From assembly GCF_014204795.1 (NCBI RefSeq), contig NZ_JACHMB010000001.1:10428501-10492500 (forward strand): 64,000 bases of DNA. The letters run 5' to 3'. Each line of letters opens with the position of its first letter. Position 1 is the stretch's first letter. This stretch comes from Nonomuraea jabiensis. GTDB lineage: Bacteria; Actinomycetota; Actinomycetes; Streptosporangiales; Streptosporangiaceae. The notes below the pieces were generated by a model. That model saw nothing but the letters and a program-made list of their open reading frames with translations, ran no database searches and was not told where the DNA came from. Positions 33,832-42,019 of the stretch are shown here, piece after piece. Position numbers and translations under genes: made by a program.

Positions 33832-34878
33832 CTATCTGAGGGCGAAGACCGCGGAGGTGGAGTCGCTCTCGCTCTGCCGTACGGTGCCCGCGGTCCAGAC
33901 CTCCGTGGTGCCGGGGACGAGCGCCAGGTCCCACAGCTTGATCACCTTGCCGGCGACCTGAGGGGTGCTCACCGACCACTGACCCGCGGCCGAGCGGGAC
34001 AGTACGCGGGAGCTCGTGTCATCCGGTGGATCCGCGATCACCCGGATGCCGCCGCGGCCGTCCGCGACCGCGTCGCCGAGACGCCACCCGGGCGCCGCCG
34101 TGGCCGGGACGTCGACCGGCGACCAGGCGCGGCCGTCGAAATGCGCGGCGAACACCTTCTCATTGTTGTCGCCGAAGACCCAGACATCATTCCTGGCCAC
34201 CGCGAGAATGCCGGTCAGGCTGACGGTCCGCCTGTCGCGGACTGCGGGAAAGGCGACCTTCTTCCAGGCTTCGCCGTCGAAGTGGGTGACCCGGCAACAG
34301 CCGATCGCCCAGACGTCCTTCTGCGACACGGCGCTGGTCCGGATGACGTCCCTTGGCGCCCGCCGCTGCCAGGTGCGGCCGTTCCAGAACCAGGACGCCG
34401 AATGGCCGTCCGAGCCGAAGGCCCAGACGTGGTGGCGGCCGAGCACCAGGCCGCGGCTGAGGTTGGGGCGGGGTCCCATGGCGGATCTGCCCGCGTCCGT
34501 CCAGCGACGGCCGTCGTAGCGGAGGGCGGCGGACTCGCCGGTGTCGCTCGTGGTGAAGGCCCACACGTTGTCGGGTCCGGACGCGCCCGCCGAGCCGATG
34601 GCTCCGTAGCGGCGTCCTGGCAGCTCAGCCGCCCGCCAGGCGCGGCCGTCCCAGTGCTGCGCCACCGGACGGGCGGTCCCCGCGCATTCGTCGTCTACGG
34701 GCTCGCTCTGGCCGAACACCCAGACGTCGCTCCGGCTCAGCGGCACGATCGCCGACATCGAGTCGCAGCCGCCGAAATTGTGCATCCGGACCAGCTCCCA
34801 GACCGGCTGGTTCGCCGGGGGCGGGGCCGCTATCAGACCGACAGTCAATAACATTCGTGTCAGCACGGCACCCATCAT
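33832..34878 (-). CDS. secreted beta-propeller-like repeat protein
   Basis: A protein of about 348 residues with an N-terminal signal segment (MLLTVGLIAAPPPANQ) and then six or seven repeats of about 45 residues built on a DVWVFG or NVWAF strand plus HxDGRxW. These repeats suggest a beta-propeller related to Kelch-like or galactose-oxidase-type blades. The start is uncertain: ATG 34878 is taken, while ATG 34854 would give a shorter signal with TTA as its second codon (34849-34851). Either way the gene has a TTA codon. It faces the small secreted protein gene tail to tail. No catalytic residues are recognisable, so binding is a better guess than catalysis. Confidence 0.7.
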   Translation of the reverse strand: MMGAVLTRMLLTVGLIAAPPPANQPVWELVRMHNFGGCDSMSAIVPLSRSDVWVFGQSEPVDDECAGTARPVAQHWDGRAWRAAELPGRRYGAIGSAGASGPDNVWAFTTSDTGESAALRYDGRRWTDAGRSAMGPRPNLSRGLVLGRHHVWAFGSDGHSASWFWNGRTWQRRAPRDVIRTSAVSQKDVWAIGCCRVTHFDGEAWKKVAFPAVRDRRTVSLTGILAVARNDVWVFGDNNEKVFAAHFDGRAWSPVDVPATAAPGWRLGDAVADGRGGIRVIADPPDDTSSRVLSRSAAGQWSVSTPQVAGKVIKLWDLALVPGTTEVWTAGTVRQSESDSTSAVFALR

Positions 34879-34894
34879 GCTGGGTATCCGCACA

Positions 34895-36109
34895 TCACCC
34901 GAGCAGCCACACCCCCACCAGCGAGATCGTTGCGATCAGTCCGGTGGCGATGCCGCCGAGCAGCATGACCCGCCCGCCCTTGAGCAGCTTCCGCAGGTCG
35001 ATCCCCGCGCCGAGGGCGAACAGGGCGGCCGCCATCAGCGCGTTCGTGACCGCCGGGACGTTCCCGGTCACCGCCGTCGGCAGCAGCCCCGTGCTCCGTA
35101 CCGCCACCATCGCCAGGAACCCGGCCACGAACAGCGGCACGATCGGCGGCCTCTTCCCGGGAGCGGCGGCAGACGGTGTCACCGCGCGGGCAAGGGCGGC
35201 ACCCTGCTCAGCGGCCCCACCCACCACCGCCCAAGCGGGCCCGTCCGTCACCGGCCGAGCAGACGCGCCCGCCACCGGCCTGACAGGCGCGGCTACCGCC
35301 GTGGAACTGGGGGCGGCCACCATCGTGGAGCCGGGGACGACCACCGCCGTGAGGTTGGGGGCGGCCGTGGAGCCGGATGCGGCCGCCGCCGGCCGGGCGG
35401 GGGTCCTGCGCGGGCGGTGCCGGGACGTGGTGATCGCGACGATGGGGGCGAGCAGCACGACCCGGGCCAGCTTGACCGTCACCGCCGTCGCGAGCACCCC
35501 CCCGGCGGCGCCGATCGCCGCCACCTGGGCGACCTCGTGCACGGCCGCCCCCGCCCACACCCCGAGCTGCTCGCGCGACAGCCCCAGCCAGGACGCCAGC
35601 AGCGGCAGCACCACGATGGCCGCGCTCCCATAGAGGACCACCACGCTCAGCGCGCCCGCGGCATCCTCGTCCGAGCTGTCCGCGCTGTCGTGCATGGCCG
35701 CGATCGCCGCCGCCCCGCAGATCGACACACCCGTGGCGACCAGCAGCGACGTACCGGGAGAAAGGCCGAGCCGGCGGCCGGCCAGTGGCGTGAGCACGAA
35801 CGTGAGCCCCGTCGCGACGGCCACGACCGCGAGCGCCTGCCACCCGAGCGCGAGCACCTGCGGCACCGCGATCTGCAACCCGAGCAGCACGATCGCCACG
35901 CGCAGCACCCGCCTGGAGACGAACAGCAGCCCGGGACGCAGCGACGCGCGGATCACCCCGGCGCCGGCCAGCGCCGCCCCCAGCGCCACCGCGGCGGTGG
36001 CCGGGCTGAGCCCCGGTACGAACCGGTTGACGGCCAGGGCGGCCACCGTCGCCAGAGCGCACGCCGCGATGCCCGGCAGGCAGGACGTCTTGGAGGGGGC
36101 GAGAAGCAT
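34895..36109 (-). CDS. putative sulfate exporter (YeiH/UPF0324) family, with central insert
   Basis: A 404-residue membrane protein with about ten helices, matching the YeiH/PSE family. Conserved stretches are RVLRVAIVLLGLQI, the TPLAGRRLGLSPGTSLLVATGVSICGAAAI core, WAGAAVHEVAQVAAIGAA, and a C-terminal ALFALGAGIDLRKL. Between the two halves (about residues 232-320) is an 88-residue Ala/Pro/Val-rich insert with imperfect repeats that family members do not normally have. It is divergent from a LysR gene, as yeiH is from yeiE in enterobacteria, where YeiE responds to sulfite. The transported compound is not proven for this family. Confidence 0.85.
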   Translation of the reverse strand: MLLAPSKTSCLPGIAACALATVAALAVNRFVPGLSPATAAVALGAALAGAGVIRASLRPGLLFVSRRVLRVAIVLLGLQIAVPQVLALGWQALAVVAVATGLTFVLTPLAGRRLGLSPGTSLLVATGVSICGAAAIAAMHDSADSSDEDAAGALSVVVLYGSAAIVVLPLLASWLGLSREQLGVWAGAAVHEVAQVAAIGAAGGVLATAVTVKLARVVLLAPIVAITTSRHRPRRTPARPAAAASGSTAAPNLTAVVVPGSTMVAAPSSTAVAAPVRPVAGASARPVTDGPAWAVVGGAAEQGAALARAVTPSAAAPGKRPPIVPLFVAGFLAMVAVRSTGLLPTAVTGNVPAVTNALMAAALFALGAGIDLRKLLKGGRVMLLGGIATGLIATISLVGVWLLG

Positions 36110-36167
36110 GATCCCAGTCTTCGGGGCCTTCGGCAGGGCCGGTAGCCGCGCGTTGCCTGGGAGGTCA

Positions 36168-36173
36168 TAGCCT
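36168..36173 (+). promoter_or_regulatory. -10 element of a leaderless lysR transcript
   Basis: TAGCCT lies exactly six bases before the ATG at 36180, and there is no ribosome-binding site. Confidence 0.5.
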
Positions 36174-36179
36174 GTGGCT

Positions 36180-37076
36180 ATGACCGCGCTGCCCGATCTC
36201 GACTCCCTCAAGCTCCTCGTGGACGTGGGCGAGCTCGGCAGCCTCGGGCAGGCGGCCAAGCTGGCGGGCATCGCGCAGCCGTCGGCGAGCAAGCGCATCG
36301 CCCAGCTCGAACGGCGGCTCGGCCTGCCGCTGCTGGAACGCACGCCGCGCGGCTCCACGCTCACCGCCGAGGGCAAGATGGTGGCGGGCTGGGCCGCGCA
36401 GGTGCTCGCCGCGGCGCAGGAGCTCATGCGGGCCGCCGAAGCCGTCCGGCACGGCGAGGCGGCGCACCTGCGGGTCGCCTCCAGCATGACGGTCGCGGAA
36501 TACCTGGTGCCGCGCTGGCTCGGGGAGTTCCAGAGCCGGGAGCCCGGCGTCCAGGTCGGCCTGGACGTGCTGAACTCCGCCGACGTGGCGGCGCTGGTGC
36601 TGTCGGGCGCCGGGGGCGTGGAGCTGGGGTTCGTGGAGGGGCCGAACGTGCCGGACGGGCTGGCCAGCCGGGTGGTCGGCACCGACAGGCTGGTCGTCGT
36701 GGTCGCGCCGGACCACCCGTGGGCGCGCCGCCGCACGGTCCTCAGGGTCGCCGAGCTGGCCGCTACCCCGCTGGTCGTACGTGAGCGCGGCTCGGGCACC
36801 CGCGAGACCCTCGACGTCGCCTTCACGGGGCTCCACCAGGCCAGCCCGCGCCTGGAGCTCGGGTCGAACTCGGCCGTCAAGGGCGCCGCCCAGGCGGGCG
36901 CGGCGCCGGCGGTGCTCAGCGGGTACGCGGTCGAGGCCGAGCTGGCCACCGGCCGCCTCGTCGAGGTGCCGCTGGCGGGCCTCAACCTGGTCAGGAGCCT
37001 GCGCGCGGTCTGGCGCCGGGGCCGCTCTCTGACGGGCCCCGCCGCGACCCTCCTGACGATCGCCAGCCGCCCGTGA
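36180..37076 (+). CDS. LysR-family regulator, YeiE-like
   Basis: A 298-residue LysR protein: winged helix at about residues 6-65 (GSLGQAAKLAGIAQPSASKRIAQLERRLGLPLLERTPRGS), then a two-lobed effector domain (about 92-295). It is transcribed away from the YeiH-like exporter with a 70-base gap, so it very likely controls that gene. The pairing resembles yeiE-yeiH. The start at ATG 36180 is preferred to an in-frame GTG six bases upstream because a -10 element ends at 36173. Confidence 0.9.
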   Translation: MTALPDLDSLKLLVDVGELGSLGQAAKLAGIAQPSASKRIAQLERRLGLPLLERTPRGSTLTAEGKMVAGWAAQVLAAAQELMRAAEAVRHGEAAHLRVASSMTVAEYLVPRWLGEFQSREPGVQVGLDVLNSADVAALVLSGAGGVELGFVEGPNVPDGLASRVVGTDRLVVVVAPDHPWARRRTVLRVAELAATPLVVRERGSGTRETLDVAFTGLHQASPRLELGSNSAVKGAAQAGAAPAVLSGYAVEAELATGRLVEVPLAGLNLVRSLRAVWRRGRSLTGPAATLLTIASRP

Positions 37077-37131
37077 TCCACGCTCGGCGGGTCTGCGCGT
37101 TCGCCGTTCAAACAGGGGAGAATCTCCAGCG

Positions 37132-37599
37132 ATGAACATTACTCCCGCCCAGTTGCGCGACCTGGCCGACCGCGCCGACGCACTCCAGGCCGAGGCCCGC
37201 GCCCTGTACGCCGGCCTGCCCGTCGATTCTCCCGAACGCGCCCATCTCCAGGCGGCGCATCATGCCGCCGAATGGCTGAAGCGAGCGGGCGAGGACCTGC
37301 TGCGCGCGGCCGGAGACCTGGCCCAGTATCGGGCCCTGGCCGAGTCGACGTGCGGCTTCCCGTGGGGCGTCTGTCCCGAGCACGGCAACACGCTCTCCTC
37401 CATGGCCAACGTGTCCACCTGCCGGGTGTGCCGCCGTACCTGGGACTACGACCGGCGCGGCCAGAAGTGCGGCGAGCCGGTGACGTGGAAGGTGACCGAC
37501 CGGGTGGGGACGGAGTCGCTGATGTGCGACGGGCACGTTCTCGGCGCTCGCGCGGCCATGCAGGGCGCCACCTTCATGCGCCTCGACGCGGCGACGTAA
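37132..37599 (+). CDS. small zinc-ribbon-like protein of unknown function
   Basis: A 155-residue protein. Residues 1-70 are helical (LRDLADRADALQAEARALYAG). The second half has Cys/His pairs suited to binding zinc: CPEHG, CRVCRRTWDYD, KCGEP and MCDGH, spaced like a treble-clef or zinc-ribbon fold. The WDYDRxGxxC segment is one I associate with conserved hypothetical proteins of actinomycetes, without a known role. It follows the lysR gene by 55 bases and has GGGGAGAA before its ATG. It could be read through from lysR, but the functions do not suggest a link. Confidence 0.7.
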   Translation: MNITPAQLRDLADRADALQAEARALYAGLPVDSPERAHLQAAHHAAEWLKRAGEDLLRAAGDLAQYRALAESTCGFPWGVCPEHGNTLSSMANVSTCRVCRRTWDYDRRGQKCGEPVTWKVTDRVGTESLMCDGHVLGARAAMQGATFMRLDAAT

Positions 37600-37742
37600 C
37601 CGAGCACCCCAGGAAATTACTCCCTCATCTCGCCACAAAAGCGCTGATCAGCGACCTGCAACAGCCGCAAACAGCCCCCGAATCCGCGGTGCATCCTGCA
37701 TCCTGGGCATGCATTCGCGTTTTCCCCCTTCAAGGAGCTGCC

Positions 37743-38855
37743 GTGACCCGGTATGCCGTCGATCACGCCAGAAACGCGCTCGTCGCCCACTGGAGCACCG
37801 GCATCGGGGACGTCGCGGTCACCGTGGCCACCCTTCCCCCGGGCCGCCCCTCGGACGCCCTGCGGCTGGCCGCCCGCCTGACCGAGCTGTCGCAGGCCTG
37901 CTGGCGCTGCTACACCCACCCGGCGAGCATCTCCGACCAGCACGGACCGGGCAGCCTCGGCTGGCACCGGCAGCGCGAACGCGACGCCTTCGCCGGCGTC
38001 GTCCCGATCCTGACCGCCTCCACGCACGTCCCCGTCGCCGCCAAGGTCGGGGAGATCGCCCAGCGCACCGGACGCGCCCTGCGTGCCCTCGACAGCCCAG
38101 AGCTCACCGTGCAGGTCGTCGCCGACGTGGCCACCGAGCTGTCGGCCGTCGAACAGGCCGAGCGCGGCGACCTGTCCGGACGCGCCCAGCAGGCCGTCAC
38201 CCTCAGCCGCGAGGACGCCTCACCCCTTCAGGTCGCCCAGGCGGACGCCTTCCTCAACCGGCAGCCCTTCGGCTGCGAGGAGCTGATCACCCAGATCGAC
38301 CCCGCCGCGGCCGCCATCGCCGCCGCCCACTGGCTGCACGCGGCGGCCGCCACGACGGGCCGCTACGTCCGGCAGCATCCGGTGCAGGTCGTGGCCGAGG
38401 GCGACCACCTCAGGCCCCTGGCCGTCGAAAGCCTCGTCGAGATCGTGAGCGCCATCAGCTCCGGCGCCACACCGCGCCAGACGGTCATGCCGCTCATCCG
38501 CCACACCCTGCACGTCGCCGAGGGCCACCTCTGCGGCGTGACCGACGCCAAACGTCGCATCGCCGCCGCCGAACGCCTCGTGGCCAGGACCCGGATCGAC
38601 CACCCCCACTCCGGCTCCGACTCCGTCTGCCTGCCCATCACCTCCCTCGACCCGGCCCGGCCGGCCCTCGACCTGCTCGACAACCTCATGGCCGGCATCC
38701 ACGGCTGCTGGCTGCAGTACGCCGGCCATGCGCGCACGAAGGACGCCCTCTCCTGGCAGGACCCGGACGGCGACCGGCGGCAGGAACACCACGCCGAGCT
38801 GTTCCTCACCGAAGTCCGGCAAGAAGCAGCCACCCGCCACCAACACCTGCTCTGA
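37743..38855 (+). CDS. conserved-looking hypothetical protein, all-helical
   Basis: A 370-residue protein starting at GTG 37743, five bases after AAGGAG. It is rich in Ala, His and Leu and almost entirely helical by eye, with no signal peptide, membrane helix or recognised motif. Features include HWLHAAAATTGRYV near residue 200 and AEGHLCGVTDAKRR near 260. Base composition and codon use match the neighbours, so it is a real gene. The preceding zinc-ribbon gene (143-base gap) is in the same direction. I cannot assign a function. Confidence 0.65.
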   Translation: MTRYAVDHARNALVAHWSTGIGDVAVTVATLPPGRPSDALRLAARLTELSQACWRCYTHPASISDQHGPGSLGWHRQRERDAFAGVVPILTASTHVPVAAKVGEIAQRTGRALRALDSPELTVQVVADVATELSAVEQAERGDLSGRAQQAVTLSREDASPLQVAQADAFLNRQPFGCEELITQIDPAAAAIAAAHWLHAAAATTGRYVRQHPVQVVAEGDHLRPLAVESLVEIVSAISSGATPRQTVMPLIRHTLHVAEGHLCGVTDAKRRIAAAERLVARTRIDHPHSGSDSVCLPITSLDPARPALDLLDNLMAGIHGCWLQYAGHARTKDALSWQDPDGDRRQEHHAELFLTEVRQEAATRHQHLL

Positions 38856-38904
38856 CGCGCTTGCCTCCTCAGCGAGGCGCGGCCGCCCATCGGGTCGTGG
38901 GGTC

Positions 38905-41841
38905 TCACGCTCGGCCGAGATGCACGTCCAACCGGCGGGCCGCGCGGATGAGCCCGCTCGACCCGTCACGCGCCGCGATGCCGGCGACCTCAGGGATCGT
39001 GCCGCGCGCCCCCACCCAGCCGGCCACTTCAACAGCGAACTCCAGCGCCCGGGTGTGGGCGGCGTTGGCCCGCTCCCCGGGCCGCGGCAGGAAGACCGGC
39101 AGCAGGCCGCTCATGATCTCCCAGACCTCCCGGTGCGCGCCCTTCCGCGCGCACTCTTCGAGCGCCTGCAGCACCGGGCCGAGCTTGACGTCGAGCAGGC
39201 GCAGGCACTGCCCCAGCTGCCGTCCGCACTCCGCGGCGGGCAGGGACCGCGTGGCGACCGCCCGCAGCAGCACCTCCCGGCATTGCCCGGCGTTCCAGCC
39301 GCGCTCGCCCAGCAGTATGCCCACAAGCAGTGCCATCCCTTCGCCCGCGGGCCCGTCCTGGTCGCAGAGCCGGGCCGCGTGCAGGCGCAGGCGGCCCGGC
39401 CCCTCCCAGCCCCCATACAGGTGCGGGATGAGGTGCATGGCCACGACTTCCCGGTCCGAGGGCAGCACGAGCCACCACGACAGTTCGTAGGAGCCGTGGT
39501 GGTGGCTCGGCCGGTGGAGGGGCGGGTCACAGAACAGCGCGTCCACGAACGCCACCCCCGTCGGCTCCTGCCGGATGCGCGGGCGCGGGCGGCCGCCGGG
39601 CTCGGTGGGCCATTCGACGCTCGTCACGGGTTCCGGCCGCGCCTTGAGCCAGCGCACCAGCGTGGCACCCGCTTCGGAGGTCAGCCGGGCGGCGCGGGCC
39701 ACCACGCCGGAGTCCGCCTCTCGCGGCAGTCTCAGCAGCGCCTGCCCCAGGTCGGCGGGCAGGGGCCGGACGCCGTCCCGCTCATAGCCTTCCAACCTGG
39801 CGACGAGCTCGGCGGGGTCGATGTGGCCGGAGGTGAGGGTGGGCGTGGCCAGCAGGTACGGCGGCAGCGTCCCCTCCTGCAGCGCGGCGTAAATCTCAGC
39901 GCAGCGCTGCAGCATCGCCCAGTGAGGCGGTGAGACCAGCGCCGGACTGGGCAGCCGCCCCGCAGGGGCGATCGGCAGCAGGCGGGGCGGCTTCTCCTCC
40001 CGCCTCTTCTTCCGCACCGGGGTGAGAAAGATCCGCTCCCCTTCCTGCGGCTCCTCCGTGTCGAGCCGTTCCGCGCCGCCGAGGACCAGCCCCAGCTCAG
40101 CCAGGCTCGCCGCGATGCCACCGCGCACGCCGGGGGTCAAAATCCCCTGGCGCGCCCGACCCTCAACCGCCCGACCCTCAACCGCCCGACCCTCAACCGC
40201 CCAGCCCTCAACCGCCCGGCTCGCGGCCTTCCGGCTGGCGGGTTCACGGGGAACCGGCGGCTCCAGTGCAGGACCGGCGGCCTCGCGCAGCAGCGCCTCC
40301 GCCCACTGCTCGACGTAACGCCACTCCCCCGCCCCGTACAGGTCCGTCGTGTGCGCCGGAGGCCGCCTGGCGCCGGGGTGGCGGACGAATCCGTCGAGCC
40401 AGCGTTCGAAGGCGAACTCGTCGTACGAGTGGCGGAAGGTGCCGGCCAGGTTCTCCATCGCCGGGCGGACCGGACTGCGGCGGGGCGCCTCGAACGCCGG
40501 CAGCGTTCCCGGCTCGAAGGCGTCGGCCGGCGCGGCGTCGGGCTCGACGTGGCCGTACGCCGGGGTCAGGCGGGCCACCAGGTCCGGGGGCAGGACGGCC
40601 GCCGCCTCGCGCACCGTCTCCGCGCCCGCGGGCGAGAACCGCCGCGCGTGCTTGACCGCCCAGCGCACCGAACGCTCCCTGACCTCGTACGACTCGCACA
40701 GGAACGCCGAGGCCAGCGCGGGCGCCAGGTGGTCGAGGTCGTCGCCGGCGTCGCGGGCGGCCTGGTCGAGCAGGGTCAGGCCGGCACGTACGAGCTTGCT
40801 CTCGGACCGGAACAGCAACGCCGCCACCGCCTCGTTGGCCTCCTCACCGCTCAACGTGACACCGGGACCGCGCAGCATCCGCAGGGCCAGCTCGGCCACC
40901 GGACCGGGGGCGGCGGGCAGCAGCCGTAGGTAGTCACCGACGCGTTCCCGGCTGGGAGCCGGGTCGAGCAGGTCGTGCAGGCGTACGAAGAAGCGCAGGT
41001 CGGTGGCGCTGCCGCCGCGCAGGAACCGGCGGACGCACCCCTCTACCAGCACCTCCCGCTCCACCGGCGCCGCCTTGGTGAGAGCGCGCAGCCAGGACCG
41101 GCCGGAAGGAGCGTCGATCCGGTCGTCGCGCAGCACCCGGCCCACGCCCTCCGCCTCGAACAGCCGCGGGACCAGGTGCCGGGCCAGCGGGTCGCGGGCC
41201 AGGTCGGGGTCCGTGGACACCCAGGCGACGACGAGCGGCTCGTGGTCGGGCGGCTCGGCGCCAGTGCGGCGCAGCAGCTCCAGCGCCAGCGCGACGGTGC
41301 CGTTCTCGAGCTGGAGCCGCGTCGCGCGCAGGCGTCCGCTCAGGTGCGCGGCGAGGTCGGCCTGCCACTGCGCCGGCCGCGCGGCGATGACCCTCAGCAG
41401 CGGCTCGAGCGGCATGTTACGGCCCCACTCGGAGAAGTCCCGCCGCACGAGCCAGTCGGCGACCGCGGCCGCCCCGCCCAGCGTGCCCGCGCCCGCGACG
41501 CGGAGGGGCCCGATCCAGTTGTTCCGCATCCCCCAGTCGACGTGGCGCTGGTGGTGGTGGTACGGCCCCTCCCACCACCACTGCTGCGCGACCTCTTCGG
41601 CCACGCCTTCGTCCATCCGCTCCCGGATGTACGCCCGCATGGCCCGCTCCTCCTCGGCCTCCGCCCGCTGCCGCGCCGCGTCAAAACGCGCGTGAGCGGC
41701 CTGCCGCGCCTCGCGGATGTACGGGCGCAGCCGGCGGGCGACCTCGCGGCGCTCCTCCGCACCGAGCCGCAGCACCTCGTCGGCCACCAGAGACGCGTCA
41801 GCCGTGCCGACGGCCCGCTGAATGTCCTCCCACCCGCTCAT
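38905..41841 (-). CDS. large HEAT-like repeat protein (DUF6493-type)
   Basis: A 978-residue cytoplasmic protein made of many short amphipathic helices, suggesting an alpha-solenoid (HEAT/ARM-like). I associate this type with the actinobacterial family DUF6493 from memory. The N-terminal third has the odd clusters WWWEGPYHHHQRHVDW (about 88-103), and the C-terminal third has PSHHHGSYELSWW. A spacer near residues 545-565 is a VEGRA pentapeptide repeat from a 15-base minisatellite. The ATG at 41841 has GAGG nearby. No membrane segments or enzyme motifs are present. Such proteins are usually scaffolds; partners here are not evident. Confidence 0.7.
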   Translation of the reverse strand: MSGWEDIQRAVGTADASLVADEVLRLGAEERREVARRLRPYIREARQAAHARFDAARQRAEAEEERAMRAYIRERMDEGVAEEVAQQWWWEGPYHHHQRHVDWGMRNNWIGPLRVAGAGTLGGAAAVADWLVRRDFSEWGRNMPLEPLLRVIAARPAQWQADLAAHLSGRLRATRLQLENGTVALALELLRRTGAEPPDHEPLVVAWVSTDPDLARDPLARHLVPRLFEAEGVGRVLRDDRIDAPSGRSWLRALTKAAPVEREVLVEGCVRRFLRGGSATDLRFFVRLHDLLDPAPSRERVGDYLRLLPAAPGPVAELALRMLRGPGVTLSGEEANEAVAALLFRSESKLVRAGLTLLDQAARDAGDDLDHLAPALASAFLCESYEVRERSVRWAVKHARRFSPAGAETVREAAAVLPPDLVARLTPAYGHVEPDAAPADAFEPGTLPAFEAPRRSPVRPAMENLAGTFRHSYDEFAFERWLDGFVRHPGARRPPAHTTDLYGAGEWRYVEQWAEALLREAAGPALEPPVPREPASRKAASRAVEGWAVEGRAVEGRAVEGRARQGILTPGVRGGIAASLAELGLVLGGAERLDTEEPQEGERIFLTPVRKKRREEKPPRLLPIAPAGRLPSPALVSPPHWAMLQRCAEIYAALQEGTLPPYLLATPTLTSGHIDPAELVARLEGYERDGVRPLPADLGQALLRLPREADSGVVARAARLTSEAGATLVRWLKARPEPVTSVEWPTEPGGRPRPRIRQEPTGVAFVDALFCDPPLHRPSHHHGSYELSWWLVLPSDREVVAMHLIPHLYGGWEGPGRLRLHAARLCDQDGPAGEGMALLVGILLGERGWNAGQCREVLLRAVATRSLPAAECGRQLGQCLRLLDVKLGPVLQALEECARKGAHREVWEIMSGLLPVFLPRPGERANAAHTRALEFAVEVAGWVGARGTIPEVAGIAARDGSSGLIRAARRLDVHLGRA
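40156..40215. repeat. 15-base minisatellite, four copies
   Basis: The unit CCGACCCTCAACCGC is repeated at 40156, 40171 and 40186, with a one-base variant at 40201. In the gene it encodes the pentapeptide Val-Glu-Gly-Arg/Trp-Ala. Confidence 0.9.
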
Positions 41842-42019
41842 GCTCGCGCCTCCCCGTCGTCGAGGCGGTGCGCGGAGATCTTCCCGGGGGGTGGGCAGGC
41901 GCGGCTGTGCGCCTGCACGGCAGTCGTCATGAGGCGAACAGTAGAGATCACCACCGACAAACGGGCGGACGCCGTCTTGGGCCGGGTCCCTCGGGGTCGT
42001 CGGGGTACCCGACCCCCTC
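41842..42019. promoter_or_regulatory. promoter side of the 978-residue gene plus terminator
   Basis: No gene is seen. The right end contains the hairpin described at 41993-42016. The rest must hold the promoter of the leftward gene at 41841, but I see no convincing -35/-10 pair. Confidence 0.35.
41993..42016 (-). terminator. hairpin after the secreted propeller gene
   Basis: GGGGTCG (41993-41999) pairs with CGACCCC (42010-42016) over a ten-base loop, starting four bases past the stop codon of the leftward gene at 42020. Confidence 0.65.

Noticed and set aside
38853..38882. Possible terminator hairpin between the convergent genes ending at 38855 and 38905
   Set aside because: Only a five-base stem (GCCTC/GAGGC) is continuous and the flanks mismatch, so it is too weak to call.
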